From Planctomycetota bacterium (GTDB taxonomy: Bacteria; Planctomycetota; UBA1135; UBA2386), in contig JADJWQ010000001.1 in NCBI GenBank assembly GCA_016716265.1, forward strand, positions 682,001 to 746,000: a stretch of DNA of 64,000 bases, written 5' to 3'. A program made the translations under genes and the position numbers. Below the pieces are notes generated by a model. It did not search any database and was not told the origin of the DNA. It saw nothing but the letters and a program-made list of their open reading frames with translations. Positions 1 through 6,829 of this stretch are shown piece after piece. Numbering within the stretch: position 1 is the first letter of the stretch; each line of letters begins with the position of its first letter.

Positions 1-831
1 CCCGGGTCGCCGACCACCTGGATACGCACCACATCTCAGGCCTTCATAGGGCACCCGGACTGGACTTCCCTCGGCAATGCTGGTGTTATCAGATTCGACT
101 TCGCGGTATTGCAGGTAGACCCAAGCTGCAGGATCTACGAAAACCAGGTCCAGCTACTCGGGTCTCGCAATGCAGTCAACAGCGTTGCAACATGGATTGG
201 CTCTGTTCCCGCAACCACCACCTGGACCACCCAGTTCGCGCCAATCGTAGAATCTCATTGGCGCGTTACCTCGGGGTCGTGGGCAGAATTGCTTGCAAAC
301 GTCACAGAGGTCCGAATCCTGGTAGAGGTCGTCGATAATACGGGATGCTCAGGCACCGAGATTACGGGCATCGACAACATCCGGGTGGATCCCTGCGGTG
401 GGGTTTCCGGCACGGCAAACAGTGCCGCGGCGACGCTCACAATAAACGGCCCCGTTACTGGCTCGGCTCCGCACAGGGTTGCACTTCAGCCCGGAGGGGC
501 CATGACCGTCGACTGGTCCAGTCAGCTTCTTAGTGGGCAGCCGAACGCCGGCGCGGCAACGGTGCTTTTCTGGAGTCCCAGCACGTGTACCGGTTCGGTC
601 TATCTCGGTTGTGCGGGCACGGTCGATCTTAATTTCGCGCAGGGAATCGAAGTGCTCTTCGACGGCATCACGCTTCCGCTGTTCGTGCTTGGCGCGAACG
701 GGACTGCCAGGCAGACTTTTTCGGTACCTAATAGCTGGACCCCGGGCATACTGAGCCTTCAGGGCCTGATCCTCCAGCCGCCGGGCGGCTGTGCATGGGG
801 CTTTACACTCACGGCGGCGTTCGATCTCTGA
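1..831 (+). CDS. Secreted-type laminin-B-like domain protein (5' end missing)
   Basis: The frame is open from base 1 to a TGA at 829-831, giving 276 visible residues with no N-terminus; the TTG at 109 is an internal codon. The visible first half has the spacing of a laminin B (domain IV) module: WTTQF, then a W-R-V repeat of aromatic positions, then EVRILVEV and a GIDNIRV strand ending in a cysteine, as seen in bacterial extracellular proteins. The second half is Gly/Thr/Ala-rich and beta-strand-like with paired cysteines, typical of exported adhesive or structural proteins. The DNA looks less GC-rich at third positions than the genes further right, and it lies beside transposon debris, so horizontal origin is possible. 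Function unknown; the domain call is by pattern only. Confidence 0.6.
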   Translation, partial: PGSPTTWIRTTSQAFIGHPDWTSLGNAGVIRFDFAVLQVDPSCRIYENQVQLLGSRNAVNSVATWIGSVPATTTWTTQFAPIVESHWRVTSGSWAELLANVTEVRILVEVVDNTGCSGTEITGIDNIRVDPCGGVSGTANSAAATLTINGPVTGSAPHRVALQPGGAMTVDWSSQLLSGQPNAGAATVLFWSPSTCTGSVYLGCAGTVDLNFAQGIEVLFDGITLPLFVLGANGTARQTFSVPNSWTPGILSLQGLILQPPGGCAWGFTLTAAFDL

Positions 832-836
832 ACACA

Positions 837-854
837 CCCGACGGCGAAGTCGGG
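837..854 (+). terminator. Hairpin after the laminin-B-like gene
   Basis: CCCGAC (837-842) pairs perfectly with GTCGGG (849-854) around a 6-nt loop, six bases after the stop codon. There is no T-run, so an intrinsic terminator is likely but weak. Bases 855-1079 hold no convincing gene. Confidence 0.4.
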
Positions 855-1079
855 GAGGGGGCTGTTACCCCGCGCGCTCCACCAGGTCATCCGCGTCGCT
901 GAGATCGACATGCTTGTAAGGGGCCAGATCGAGCGGCTACCGCTCGGCTGAAATCCGGCACAGCTGGTGGGATCATCGCGGCGGTTCGGAGAGCCTCTCG
1001 AAGGGCTCAGAGCGCTGCCCGGCGACAGTCTCGGGTGGGTCGGAGCGCTCGATCGTTGTCGCCAGATTGTCGCCACTCG

Positions 1080-1106
1080 GTGGGGGGTAGGTTCGACTTC
1101 GGGCAG
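1080..1106 (+). repeat. Left terminal inverted repeat of the ISKra4-like element
   Basis: Begins GTGGGGGGTAGG and ends GGGCAG; pairs imperfectly with 2544-2570. It lies just outside the transposase stop codon at 1109-1111. Confidence 0.55.
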
Positions 1107-1108
1107 GA

Positions 1109-2503
1109 TCATGCGGCACGTCGATCGAGGTAGTCTTGCCACGCCACAGGCCACCGCTCGTCCTTGACGAGCACGCGCAGGTTGAGCACACGCTGACCGC
1201 CTTCGTCCGACCATCGCATGCCGCTGCGCTCGAGTCGGTGGGCGACGATGTTCTTCGCTGCGGACTCGACGTGACCACTCCCGATGGGGAGCCCCATCGC
1301 GATGAAAGCGCTGTATCGCATTCGTTCGCGGTTCCTCGCGAAGTGCTTGATCGCCCGGCGAACCACATCGCGTGCGTCGGAGCCAGCGGGCAGCAGCTTC
1401 ACGTATCTCTTGAGCGCGCGCAGCAGGTTGTCGACGCCGTCGTCGTCGAGGAGAAGCCGCTCGCGACGTTTCTCGAACCAGCGTGAGGCCTCGGGAGTGT
1501 CTGGTCCGAAGCTCGCCTGCGCGGCGCCGGAGAGACTCTGGGCGGCGTGGTAGAAGTCGAGGATCAGCACCGCACCGACGAACTCCTCGCGTTTCTCTGC
1601 GGTAGTACAGATCGAGTCCTTGCCGTCGCAGATGATCGCCACCTGGCCAGGCTGGCGCTCTTCACGGAGTGCGGCGACGCGCGCCGCTACCTGATCGATC
1701 AGCGTCTTCATGCCGGTTTCCGGCATCCGTGCGAAGTAGCGACTGTCCCGCAATTGTGGTCTGGTCTCCCCGTCGGTCGGCGGGTCGTAGGCAGAGATGC
1801 GCCCGATTCCAGCCTCCTTCCACTCCGTCTTGCCGTCTCCGCGAACGGGGACCATCACGCCGTCCCAGCTGATCACGAGGTTTGCGCTGTCGGCCAGAGG
1901 AGCATCGCGAGCGATGACCTCCTCGACCTCGTCTCCGCGCTTCTCGAAGAAGTCGCCGACGTCGCGGATCACCCGCTTGATCGCCGTCGACGACGGCGCA
2001 ACAGGCAACGCCTTGGTCATCAGCTGCTCGACCTCGCAAGGCGTCAGAGCGCTGCACGAGAACGCGACCATCTCCTCGATCTCGGGCGTCATGAAGCGGT
2101 CTGTCATCCCGCAGCGCTCGTCGAGCGGCACGACTCCGCCGGACTCATCGTCCGCCGCGTAGTACCGCCGCGACACCGTCGCCAGGCCGAACGCCGTCAG
2201 CCACTGCTTCGGCGCGGTCCCCTTGAACCGATGCTGTCGCCCTCTGTGTTCGACGGACGCGTGCGCCACGTCCGTGGCCTCCAAAGTCGCGACCAGAGCG
2301 CTCAGCGCCACCGCCGAACTCGCCGCCCTCAGCCCGGTTGCCAGGTCCTGAAACGCGGACGGCTGCGGACCCGACCCCTCGAACGAACTGACCAAGCGGT
2401 CGAGTTGTCGTCGGAACTTGACCAGTGCGTCGTCCAGGCGTTCACTGAGCTGGGCTGCGGAGAACGGCGCGTTGCCGCACGCAAGTACCGTGTTTGTTGC
2501 CAC
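1109..2503 (-). CDS. ISKra4-family transposase
   Basis: A 464-residue protein starting at GTG (2501-2503). The N-terminal third is helical and varies in the family. The central part carries LVISWDGVMVPVR, the first catalytic aspartate region, and VAIICDGKDSI followed by LDFYHAAQ, the second. The C-terminal block IGSGHVESAAKNIVAHR contains the conserved glutamate and is the strongest family signature of ISKra4/UPF0236-type DDE transposases. Length matches the family and no frameshift is seen, so the gene could be functional. It would cut and rejoin the ends of its own element. Its 5' end overlaps the first codons of the opposite-strand IS1182-like frame. Confidence 0.85.
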   Translation of the reverse strand: MATNTVLACGNAPFSAAQLSERLDDALVKFRRQLDRLVSSFEGSGPQPSAFQDLATGLRAASSAVALSALVATLEATDVAHASVEHRGRQHRFKGTAPKQWLTAFGLATVSRRYYAADDESGGVVPLDERCGMTDRFMTPEIEEMVAFSCSALTPCEVEQLMTKALPVAPSSTAIKRVIRDVGDFFEKRGDEVEEVIARDAPLADSANLVISWDGVMVPVRGDGKTEWKEAGIGRISAYDPPTDGETRPQLRDSRYFARMPETGMKTLIDQVAARVAALREERQPGQVAIICDGKDSICTTAEKREEFVGAVLILDFYHAAQSLSGAAQASFGPDTPEASRWFEKRRERLLLDDDGVDNLLRALKRYVKLLPAGSDARDVVRRAIKHFARNRERMRYSAFIAMGLPIGSGHVESAAKNIVAHRLERSGMRWSDEGGQRVLNLRVLVKDERWPVAWQDYLDRRAA

Positions 2504-3818
2504 TTACCTGGTACGAACGACTCCGCAGCCCACTCCCAACTTTCTGCCAGAACTGAAATCCACCCCCGACGCTTACCGGGTGTGCGGGAAGGGCGAGCTG
2601 CCGTACCACCCGCGGATGATGCTACGCGTGCTGATCTACGCGTATGCGACCGGCACGTTCTCCTCTCGCAAGATCGAGAGCCAGCTCCGCGACAGCGTGG
2701 CGTTCCGGGTGCTCGCGGAGAACCAGGTGCCAGGTCACCGTTCGATCAGGCGCTTCCGTGCGAACCACCTGGAGCAGTTCAGCGACCTGTTCGCGCAGGT
2801 CGTGAAGGTGGCAGCGGAAGCGGGCCTGGCGAGGATCGGCACGCTGGCCATCGATGGCAGCAAGCTGAAGGCGAACGCGAGCAAGCACAAGGCGATGAGC
2901 TACGCGCGCATGAAGGAGGAGGAGGAGCAGCTGGAGCGCGAGATTGCCGCGATCATGAGGCTGGCGCAGGAGAAGGACGAAGGCGAGGACGTCGAGTTCG
3001 GTCCTGACTTCCGCGGGGACGAGCTGCCCGAGGAACTGCGGCGCCGCGAAGAGCGCCTGGCGCGCATCCGCGCGGCGAAGGCTCGACTGGAGAAGCGCAA
3101 GGCCGAGGAGGCCCAGGCGGCGGACGAGGCCAAGACGGCGCAGGCGGAGAGCGAAGGACGCGAGCCACCCCGGGAGCGGCCCGGAGCGCGGAAGACGCCG
3201 AAGGGCGAACCGAGGCCGAAGGACCAGGAGAACTTCACCGACCCGGATAGCCGGATCATGAAGACCTCGACGGGCTTCGAGCAGTGCTACAACGTCCAGA
3301 TCGCCGTCGACGGGGACTCCCGGCTGATCGTCGCCAACGTCGTCAACAACTGCGCGTCGGATGCGGGGCAGCTGATCCCGGTGATCGAGGCCGCGATGGA
3401 GAACACCGGTCTGCCTGCGAACCAGGTGCTCGCGGATGCCGGCTATCGCAAGGAGGAGGACCTCGCCGTGCTCGAAGCTGCCGGCATCGACGCCTACATC
3501 GCACTCGGGCGCGAGGGCAAGGATGCGCGTGAACCCGGGGAGCACAACGAGGCAACGCAACGCATGCGCGAGAAGCTCCGCACCGAGGAGGGTCGCGAGC
3601 GCTACCGACAACGCAAGCACGTCGCCGAGCCACCGTTCGGGTGGCTGAAGAGCATCCTCGGCTTCAGGGGCTTCAGCCTACGTGGACTCGCGACGGCAAG
3701 GTCGTCTGCAGGTTCGAGCGGCCGTGGCAGGACGGGACGAAGCCGATCGTCCTCGAGCCGCTGGTGTCGATCGAGCGGCTGGCCGCATCGGTGCCTCACC
3801 CGCGGCGAAACCTGGTGA
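2418..3818 (+). CDS. IS1182-like transposase, truncated at both ends and chimeric
   Basis: The authentic IS1182-type sequence runs from about base 2571 to 3686: GELPYHPRMML, FSSRKIESQLRDSVAFRVLA, LAIDGSKLKANASKHKAMSY (first catalytic Asp), a long charged coiled coil typical of the family, then VLADAGYRKEEDL (second Asp) and KHVAEPPFGWLKSILGFRGF (Glu region). The normal N-terminal 30-50 residues are missing; the open frame instead starts at a TTG inside the ISKra4-like element. The C-terminal end stops matching after GFSLRGL, and the remaining residues are an out-of-frame reading of an IS91-type gene. All three catalytic positions remain, but the protein is probably non-functional because both ends are wrong. 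The authentic start cannot be located. Confidence 0.75.
   Translation: MTSASSRRSLSWAAENGALPHASTVFVATYLVRTTPQPTPNFLPELKSTPDAYRVCGKGELPYHPRMMLRVLIYAYATGTFSSRKIESQLRDSVAFRVLAENQVPGHRSIRRFRANHLEQFSDLFAQVVKVAAEAGLARIGTLAIDGSKLKANASKHKAMSYARMKEEEEQLEREIAAIMRLAQEKDEGEDVEFGPDFRGDELPEELRRREERLARIRAAKARLEKRKAEEAQAADEAKTAQAESEGREPPRERPGARKTPKGEPRPKDQENFTDPDSRIMKTSTGFEQCYNVQIAVDGDSRLIVANVVNNCASDAGQLIPVIEAAMENTGLPANQVLADAGYRKEEDLAVLEAAGIDAYIALGREGKDAREPGEHNEATQRMREKLRTEEGRERYRQRKHVAEPPFGWLKSILGFRGFSLRGLATARSSAGSSGRGRTGRSRSSSSRWCRSSGWPHRCLTRGETW
2544..2570 (+). repeat. Right terminal inverted repeat of the ISKra4-like element
   Basis: Begins CTGCCAGAAC and ends CACCCCCGAC. It is read through in frame by the neighbouring IS1182-like frame as FLPELKSTPD, residues that are not part of the IS1182 family pattern. 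Confidence 0.55.
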
Positions 3819-4188
3819 CCTGCCACGGAGCGTTCGCACCGGGCGCGTCGCACCGCGATCGGGTCGTGCCGTCTCCGCCTGCTGAAGACGAATCGCCACC
3901 CGCCTTCCGTTCGACTCGACGAGGGTGCTCGGCCCCGCGCGACGAACGTGATGACAACAAGCGCGCGACACGACGCCACTCCTGGGCGCAGCTCATGTCG
4001 CGCTGTTTCGGGGTGGACGTTCTGGTGTGCCCTCGCTGCCAGCCCGACGTCAACTTCTGACGTTCATCACCGACCGGCGCACGATCGTCCGGATCTTGAC
4101 CTGGCTGGACCTGCCGGCCGAACTCCCTCCCTTCGCCCCACTCCGGGCACCGCCCGCTGGGGCGTGCCTCTGGCCGAACGGAAACTGA
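3680..4188 (+). pseudogene. IS91-family (Y2-type) transposase remnant with a frameshift
   Basis: From about 3680 a frame two bases offset from the IS1182-like gene reads WTRDGKVVCRFERPWQDGT, then IERLAASVPHPRRNLVTCHG and RVVPSPP, the C-terminal pattern of IS91/IS801 transposases. It continues with HSWAQLMSRCFGVDVLVCPRC, then meets a stop at 4058. Shifting by -1 near 4052 restores LLTFITDRRTIVRILTWLDLP up to a TGA at 4186-4188. The N-terminal half with the catalytic tyrosines is absent, so this is a decayed 3' fragment joined to the IS1182-like gene. The frame break could also be a sequencing deletion, but the missing 5' half makes it a remnant either way. Confidence 0.75.
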
Positions 4189-4408
4189 TCGACGCCCTCC
4201 GTCGCGGTCGGATCCGAGGTCGTCTCACGCCGGGGTCTGCCCTGGTTGCTCACCGACGCCCCACGGTCGGCAGGATCTCCTTGGTCTGACTCCGGCGGAG
4301 AGCCCTCGGCGAGGAACTTCGAGTTCCCGAACGCGCTTCGGCTACCCGCTCGCTGCGCCAGGTACCCCTTTGAACTTCCTACGGGCTACGGCGAGCGATC
4401 GGCCGGCG

Positions 4409-4428
4409 GACCCGACGCGTATCGGGTC
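4409..4428. other. Short hairpin in the intergenic stretch after the IS debris
   Basis: GACCCGA (4409-4415) pairs with TCGGGTC (4422-4428) around a 6-nt loop. Bases 4189-4469 show no gene. The hairpin lies 50 bases beyond the stop of the minus-strand transporter gene and could help end that operon's transcript. Confidence 0.35.
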
Positions 4429-4469
4429 TCGTAGAGCTGCTGCGCGGCGCCGAGGCCGACCGTCGCGTG

Positions 4470-4503
4470 ATGTAAGAATCAGCCCCGGTACCGATCGGAA
4501 GTC
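4470..4503. repeat. Relic copy of the 45-bp repeat found at 58.1 kb
   Basis: Starts ATGTAAGAATC and ends with 18 bases, CGGTACCGATCGGAAGTC, identical to the right arm of the inverted repeat at 58205-58249; overall about 28 of 34 positions agree. On the minus strand it supplies the last seven codons and the stop of the fused binding protein-permease gene. Confidence 0.7.
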
Positions 4504-6068
4504 AGGCGGCGCTCGAGACGGGCGAGGGCGAGGTCGGCGAGCAGGGCGAGCAGGGCGGCCGGGATCGCGCCGGTGAGGATCAGGTTGGTGTCGTTGAGGT
4601 TGAGGCCGGAGACGATCGGCTGGCCGAGGCCGCCGGCACCGATGAAGGCGGCGAGCGTCGCGACGCCGATGCCGATGACGGTCGACGTACGGATCCCCGC
4701 GAGGATCGTGCGCGCGGCGAGCGGGAGCTGCACGCGCCACAGGATGTCGCGATCGCGGAAGCCGAGGCCGCGGGCGGCCTCGATCAGGTCGCGGTCGACC
4801 TCGACGATGCCCGTGTAGGTGTTCCGCAGGATCGGCAGGATCGCATAGAGGAACAGCGCCGCGATCGCCGACGTGACGCCGAGGCCGAGACCGGGCAGTG
4901 GGATCATGAACGCGAGCAGGGCGAGGCTCGGGATGGTCTGCACCACGCCGGCGGCCGCGAGTGCGACCTTGCGGAACAGCGCGCGCCGCGTCGCCAGGAT
5001 TCCCATCGGCACGGCGACGAGCGCCGCGAGCAGCACGGCGAGCAGCGTGAGCTTCAGATGCTCGAGCGCGAGTTTCGCGGTCTCGACGCGGCGGAGCCAC
5101 AGCACCTGCAGGAAGCTGCGTTGGTCGCGGCGCAGCGTCGGCGCCCGTCCCGCGGGAGCCGCGCTGCCGGTCTGGAGCAGACCGCTGTCGAGCAGGAACT
5201 GCCGCGCGGCACGCGCCGGCGTCCAGGCATCCCGCTCGACGCGGAGGTTCAGCTCCTGGATGGTCGCATCGGGCACGCGCAAGGCCAGCTCCCGCACGAC
5301 CGGCTCGAGCTCCGGGTGGCGGGCGAGCGTGTCGCCTCGGAACAACGGGGCCGCGTCGTACGGAGGGAAGAAGCGCCGGTCGTCGTCGAGCAACCTCAGC
5401 GGATAGCGCAGCAGCTTGCCGTCGGTCGCGTAGGCGTCGACGACGTCGAGCTCGCCGGACCGGATGGCCTCGTAGGCGAGGCCGTGCTCCAGGTTGCGGA
5501 CGCTCGCGAAGTCCAGGCCGTAGGCAGCGCGCAGGCCCGGCCAGCCGTCCTCGCGGTCGAAGAACTCGACGCTGAACCCGGCGCGCAGCTCACCGGCGTG
5601 CGCGGCCAGATCCGAGATCGTGCGCAGGCCGAGACGCTCCGCGGTCTCCGCGCGGACGGCGATCGCATAGGTGTTGTCCAGCCCGAACGGGCCGAGCCAC
5701 TGCAGTCCGAACTCGCTGCGACAACGCTGTGCGACGCGCGCGAACACGGTGTACGGATCGGGGACCGGCCCCGGCTCCTGCAGCAACACGGCCCACGCCG
5801 TGCCGGTGTACTCCACATAGGCGTCGATCTCGCCGTGCCGGAGCGCGTCGAAGCAGATCTTCGTGCCTCCGAGGTTCTGCCGCCGCTCGACGCCGATGTC
5901 GGTGCGCGCCTCGACGAGCTGCGCGACGATCTCGGCGAGGATCCAGGACTCGGTGAAGTTCTTGCTGCCGATGACGATCCGCCCACCATCTTGCGCGCGG
6001 ATCACCGCGCCACCGAGCGACGCGACGCACGCGAGCATCAGGAAGAGCGCCGCACGCAGCGCCGTCAC
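4479..6068 (-). CDS. Betaine/choline-type ABC transporter, fused substrate-binding protein and permease
   Basis: A 529-residue protein starting at GTG (6066-6068), which overlaps the ATPase stop as GTGA. Residues 1-26 form a signal peptide or anchor. Residues 30-300 are an OpuAC/ProX-type binding domain with GSKNFTE at 34-40, NLGGTKICFDALRHGEIDAY and DAYATDGKLL. Residues 335-520 are the permease, with about five to six membrane segments and the EAA loop near E430 (EAARGLGFRDRDILWRVQLP). It would bind a quaternary-amine-like solute outside the cytoplasm and pass it inward with the ATPase. The order is binding domain first, the reverse of the permease-first EgtU/OpuB fusions. The last residues (TSDRYRG) and stop lie in a dispersed repeat. 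Substrate unproven: betaine, choline, ergothioneine and other methylated amines are all possible. Confidence 0.85.
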   Translation of the reverse strand: MTALRAALFLMLACVASLGGAVIRAQDGGRIVIGSKNFTESWILAEIVAQLVEARTDIGVERRQNLGGTKICFDALRHGEIDAYVEYTGTAWAVLLQEPGPVPDPYTVFARVAQRCRSEFGLQWLGPFGLDNTYAIAVRAETAERLGLRTISDLAAHAGELRAGFSVEFFDREDGWPGLRAAYGLDFASVRNLEHGLAYEAIRSGELDVVDAYATDGKLLRYPLRLLDDDRRFFPPYDAAPLFRGDTLARHPELEPVVRELALRVPDATIQELNLRVERDAWTPARAARQFLLDSGLLQTGSAAPAGRAPTLRRDQRSFLQVLWLRRVETAKLALEHLKLTLLAVLLAALVAVPMGILATRRALFRKVALAAAGVVQTIPSLALLAFMIPLPGLGLGVTSAIAALFLYAILPILRNTYTGIVEVDRDLIEAARGLGFRDRDILWRVQLPLAARTILAGIRTSTVIGIGVATLAAFIGAGGLGQPIVSGLNLNDTNLILTGAIPAALLALLADLALARLERRLTSDRYRG

Positions 6069-6829
6069 GGCTCCCCCCCGCCGTCGTCGCCGCCGAGGTG
6101 GCTGTCGAGGAAGCGTGCGACGAACCGGCTCGCCGGCCGCTCGCGGAAGTCGTCGAGGGTGCCGATCTGCACGATGCGGCCGCGGTCCATCAACGCGACC
6201 CGGTCGCCGAGCGCGAACGCCTCCCGCGTGTCGTGCGTGACCAGCACGACGGTCTTGCGCACGCGCTCCTGGAGCAGGTGGAACTCGCGCTGCAGGTCGG
6301 CGCGCGTCAGCGGATCGAGCGCGCCGAACGGCTCGTCCATCAGCACGTAGTCGGGATCGAGCGCCAGCGCCCGTGCCACGCCGACGCGCTGTCGCTGGCC
6401 ACCCGACAGCTCGCCCGGCCGCCGGTCCGCGAACTCGGCCGCCGGCAGGTTGACGAGGTCGAGCAGCTCCTCGACGCGCGCGCGGGTCTTGGCGCGCGTC
6501 CAGCCCTCGAGCTCGCACAGCACGCCGACGTTGCGCGCGATCGTCAGGTGCGGGAACAACCCGCCGCTCTGGATCACGTAGCCGATGCGCCGCCGCAGTC
6601 GGATCGAGTCGAGCGTGCGCACGTCCGCACCACCGACGTGTACCGAGCCGGCGGTCGGCTCGATGAGCCGGTTGATCAGCTTCATCGTGGTGGTCTTGCC
6701 GCAGCCGCTCGTGCCGATCAGACAGACCGTCTCGCCGTCCGCGACGTGCAGGTCCACGCCGCGCACCGCGTCCACTGGCCGGCCGTCGGGACCATCGAAC
6801 TGCTTGTGGACGCCGCGGAGCTCGATCAC
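6065..6829 (-). CDS. Betaine/choline-type ABC transporter ATP-binding protein
   Basis: A 254-residue ATPase starting at GTG (6827-6829), overlapping the upstream methyltransferase stop as GTGA; homology begins at once with VIELRGVHKQF. Walker A GTSGCGKTT is at 40-48, the Q-loop glutamine near 87, signature LSGGQ at 141-145, Walker B YVLMDEP at 161-167, and the switch histidine in LVTHD. The GALDPLTR sequence fits the ProV/OpuBA group. It ends soon after the nucleotide-binding domain and lacks the tandem CBS domains that osmotically regulated ProV/OpuAA proteins carry, so it resembles the shorter choline/ergothioneine-type ATPases. A longer open frame upstream is only the shadow of the methyltransferase gene. 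Confidence 0.9.
   Translation of the reverse strand: MIELRGVHKQFDGPDGRPVDAVRGVDLHVADGETVCLIGTSGCGKTTTMKLINRLIEPTAGSVHVGGADVRTLDSIRLRRRIGYVIQSGGLFPHLTIARNVGVLCELEGWTRAKTRARVEELLDLVNLPAAEFADRRPGELSGGQRQRVGVARALALDPDYVLMDEPFGALDPLTRADLQREFHLLQERVRKTVVLVTHDTREAFALGDRVALMDRGRIVQIGTLDDFRERPASRFVARFLDSHLGGDDGGGEP

Larger units (their letters stand above)
1080..2570 (-). mobile_element. ISKra4-like insertion sequence
   Basis: A transposase gene on the minus strand is bracketed by a 27-bp imperfect terminal inverted repeat: 1080-1106 matches the reverse complement of 2544-2570 at about 20 of 27 positions, including a G-run followed by GGCAG at the inner end. That gives an element of about 1.49 kb. 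No clear target-site duplication is visible. The right end abuts an IS1182-like transposase exactly where that protein loses its normal N-terminus, so this element probably inserted into, or deleted into, the older one. Confidence 0.65.

Noticed and set aside
865..935. A minus-strand fragment reading LDLAPYKHVDLSDADDLVERAG before a TAA
   Set aside because: Reads as a plausible gene end but is only about 22 codons, is preceded by a stop, and no family is recognised; could be a remnant cut by transposition.
4189..4469. A gene between the IS91 remnant and the transporter operon
   Set aside because: Frames are short, overlap on both strands and show no family pattern.
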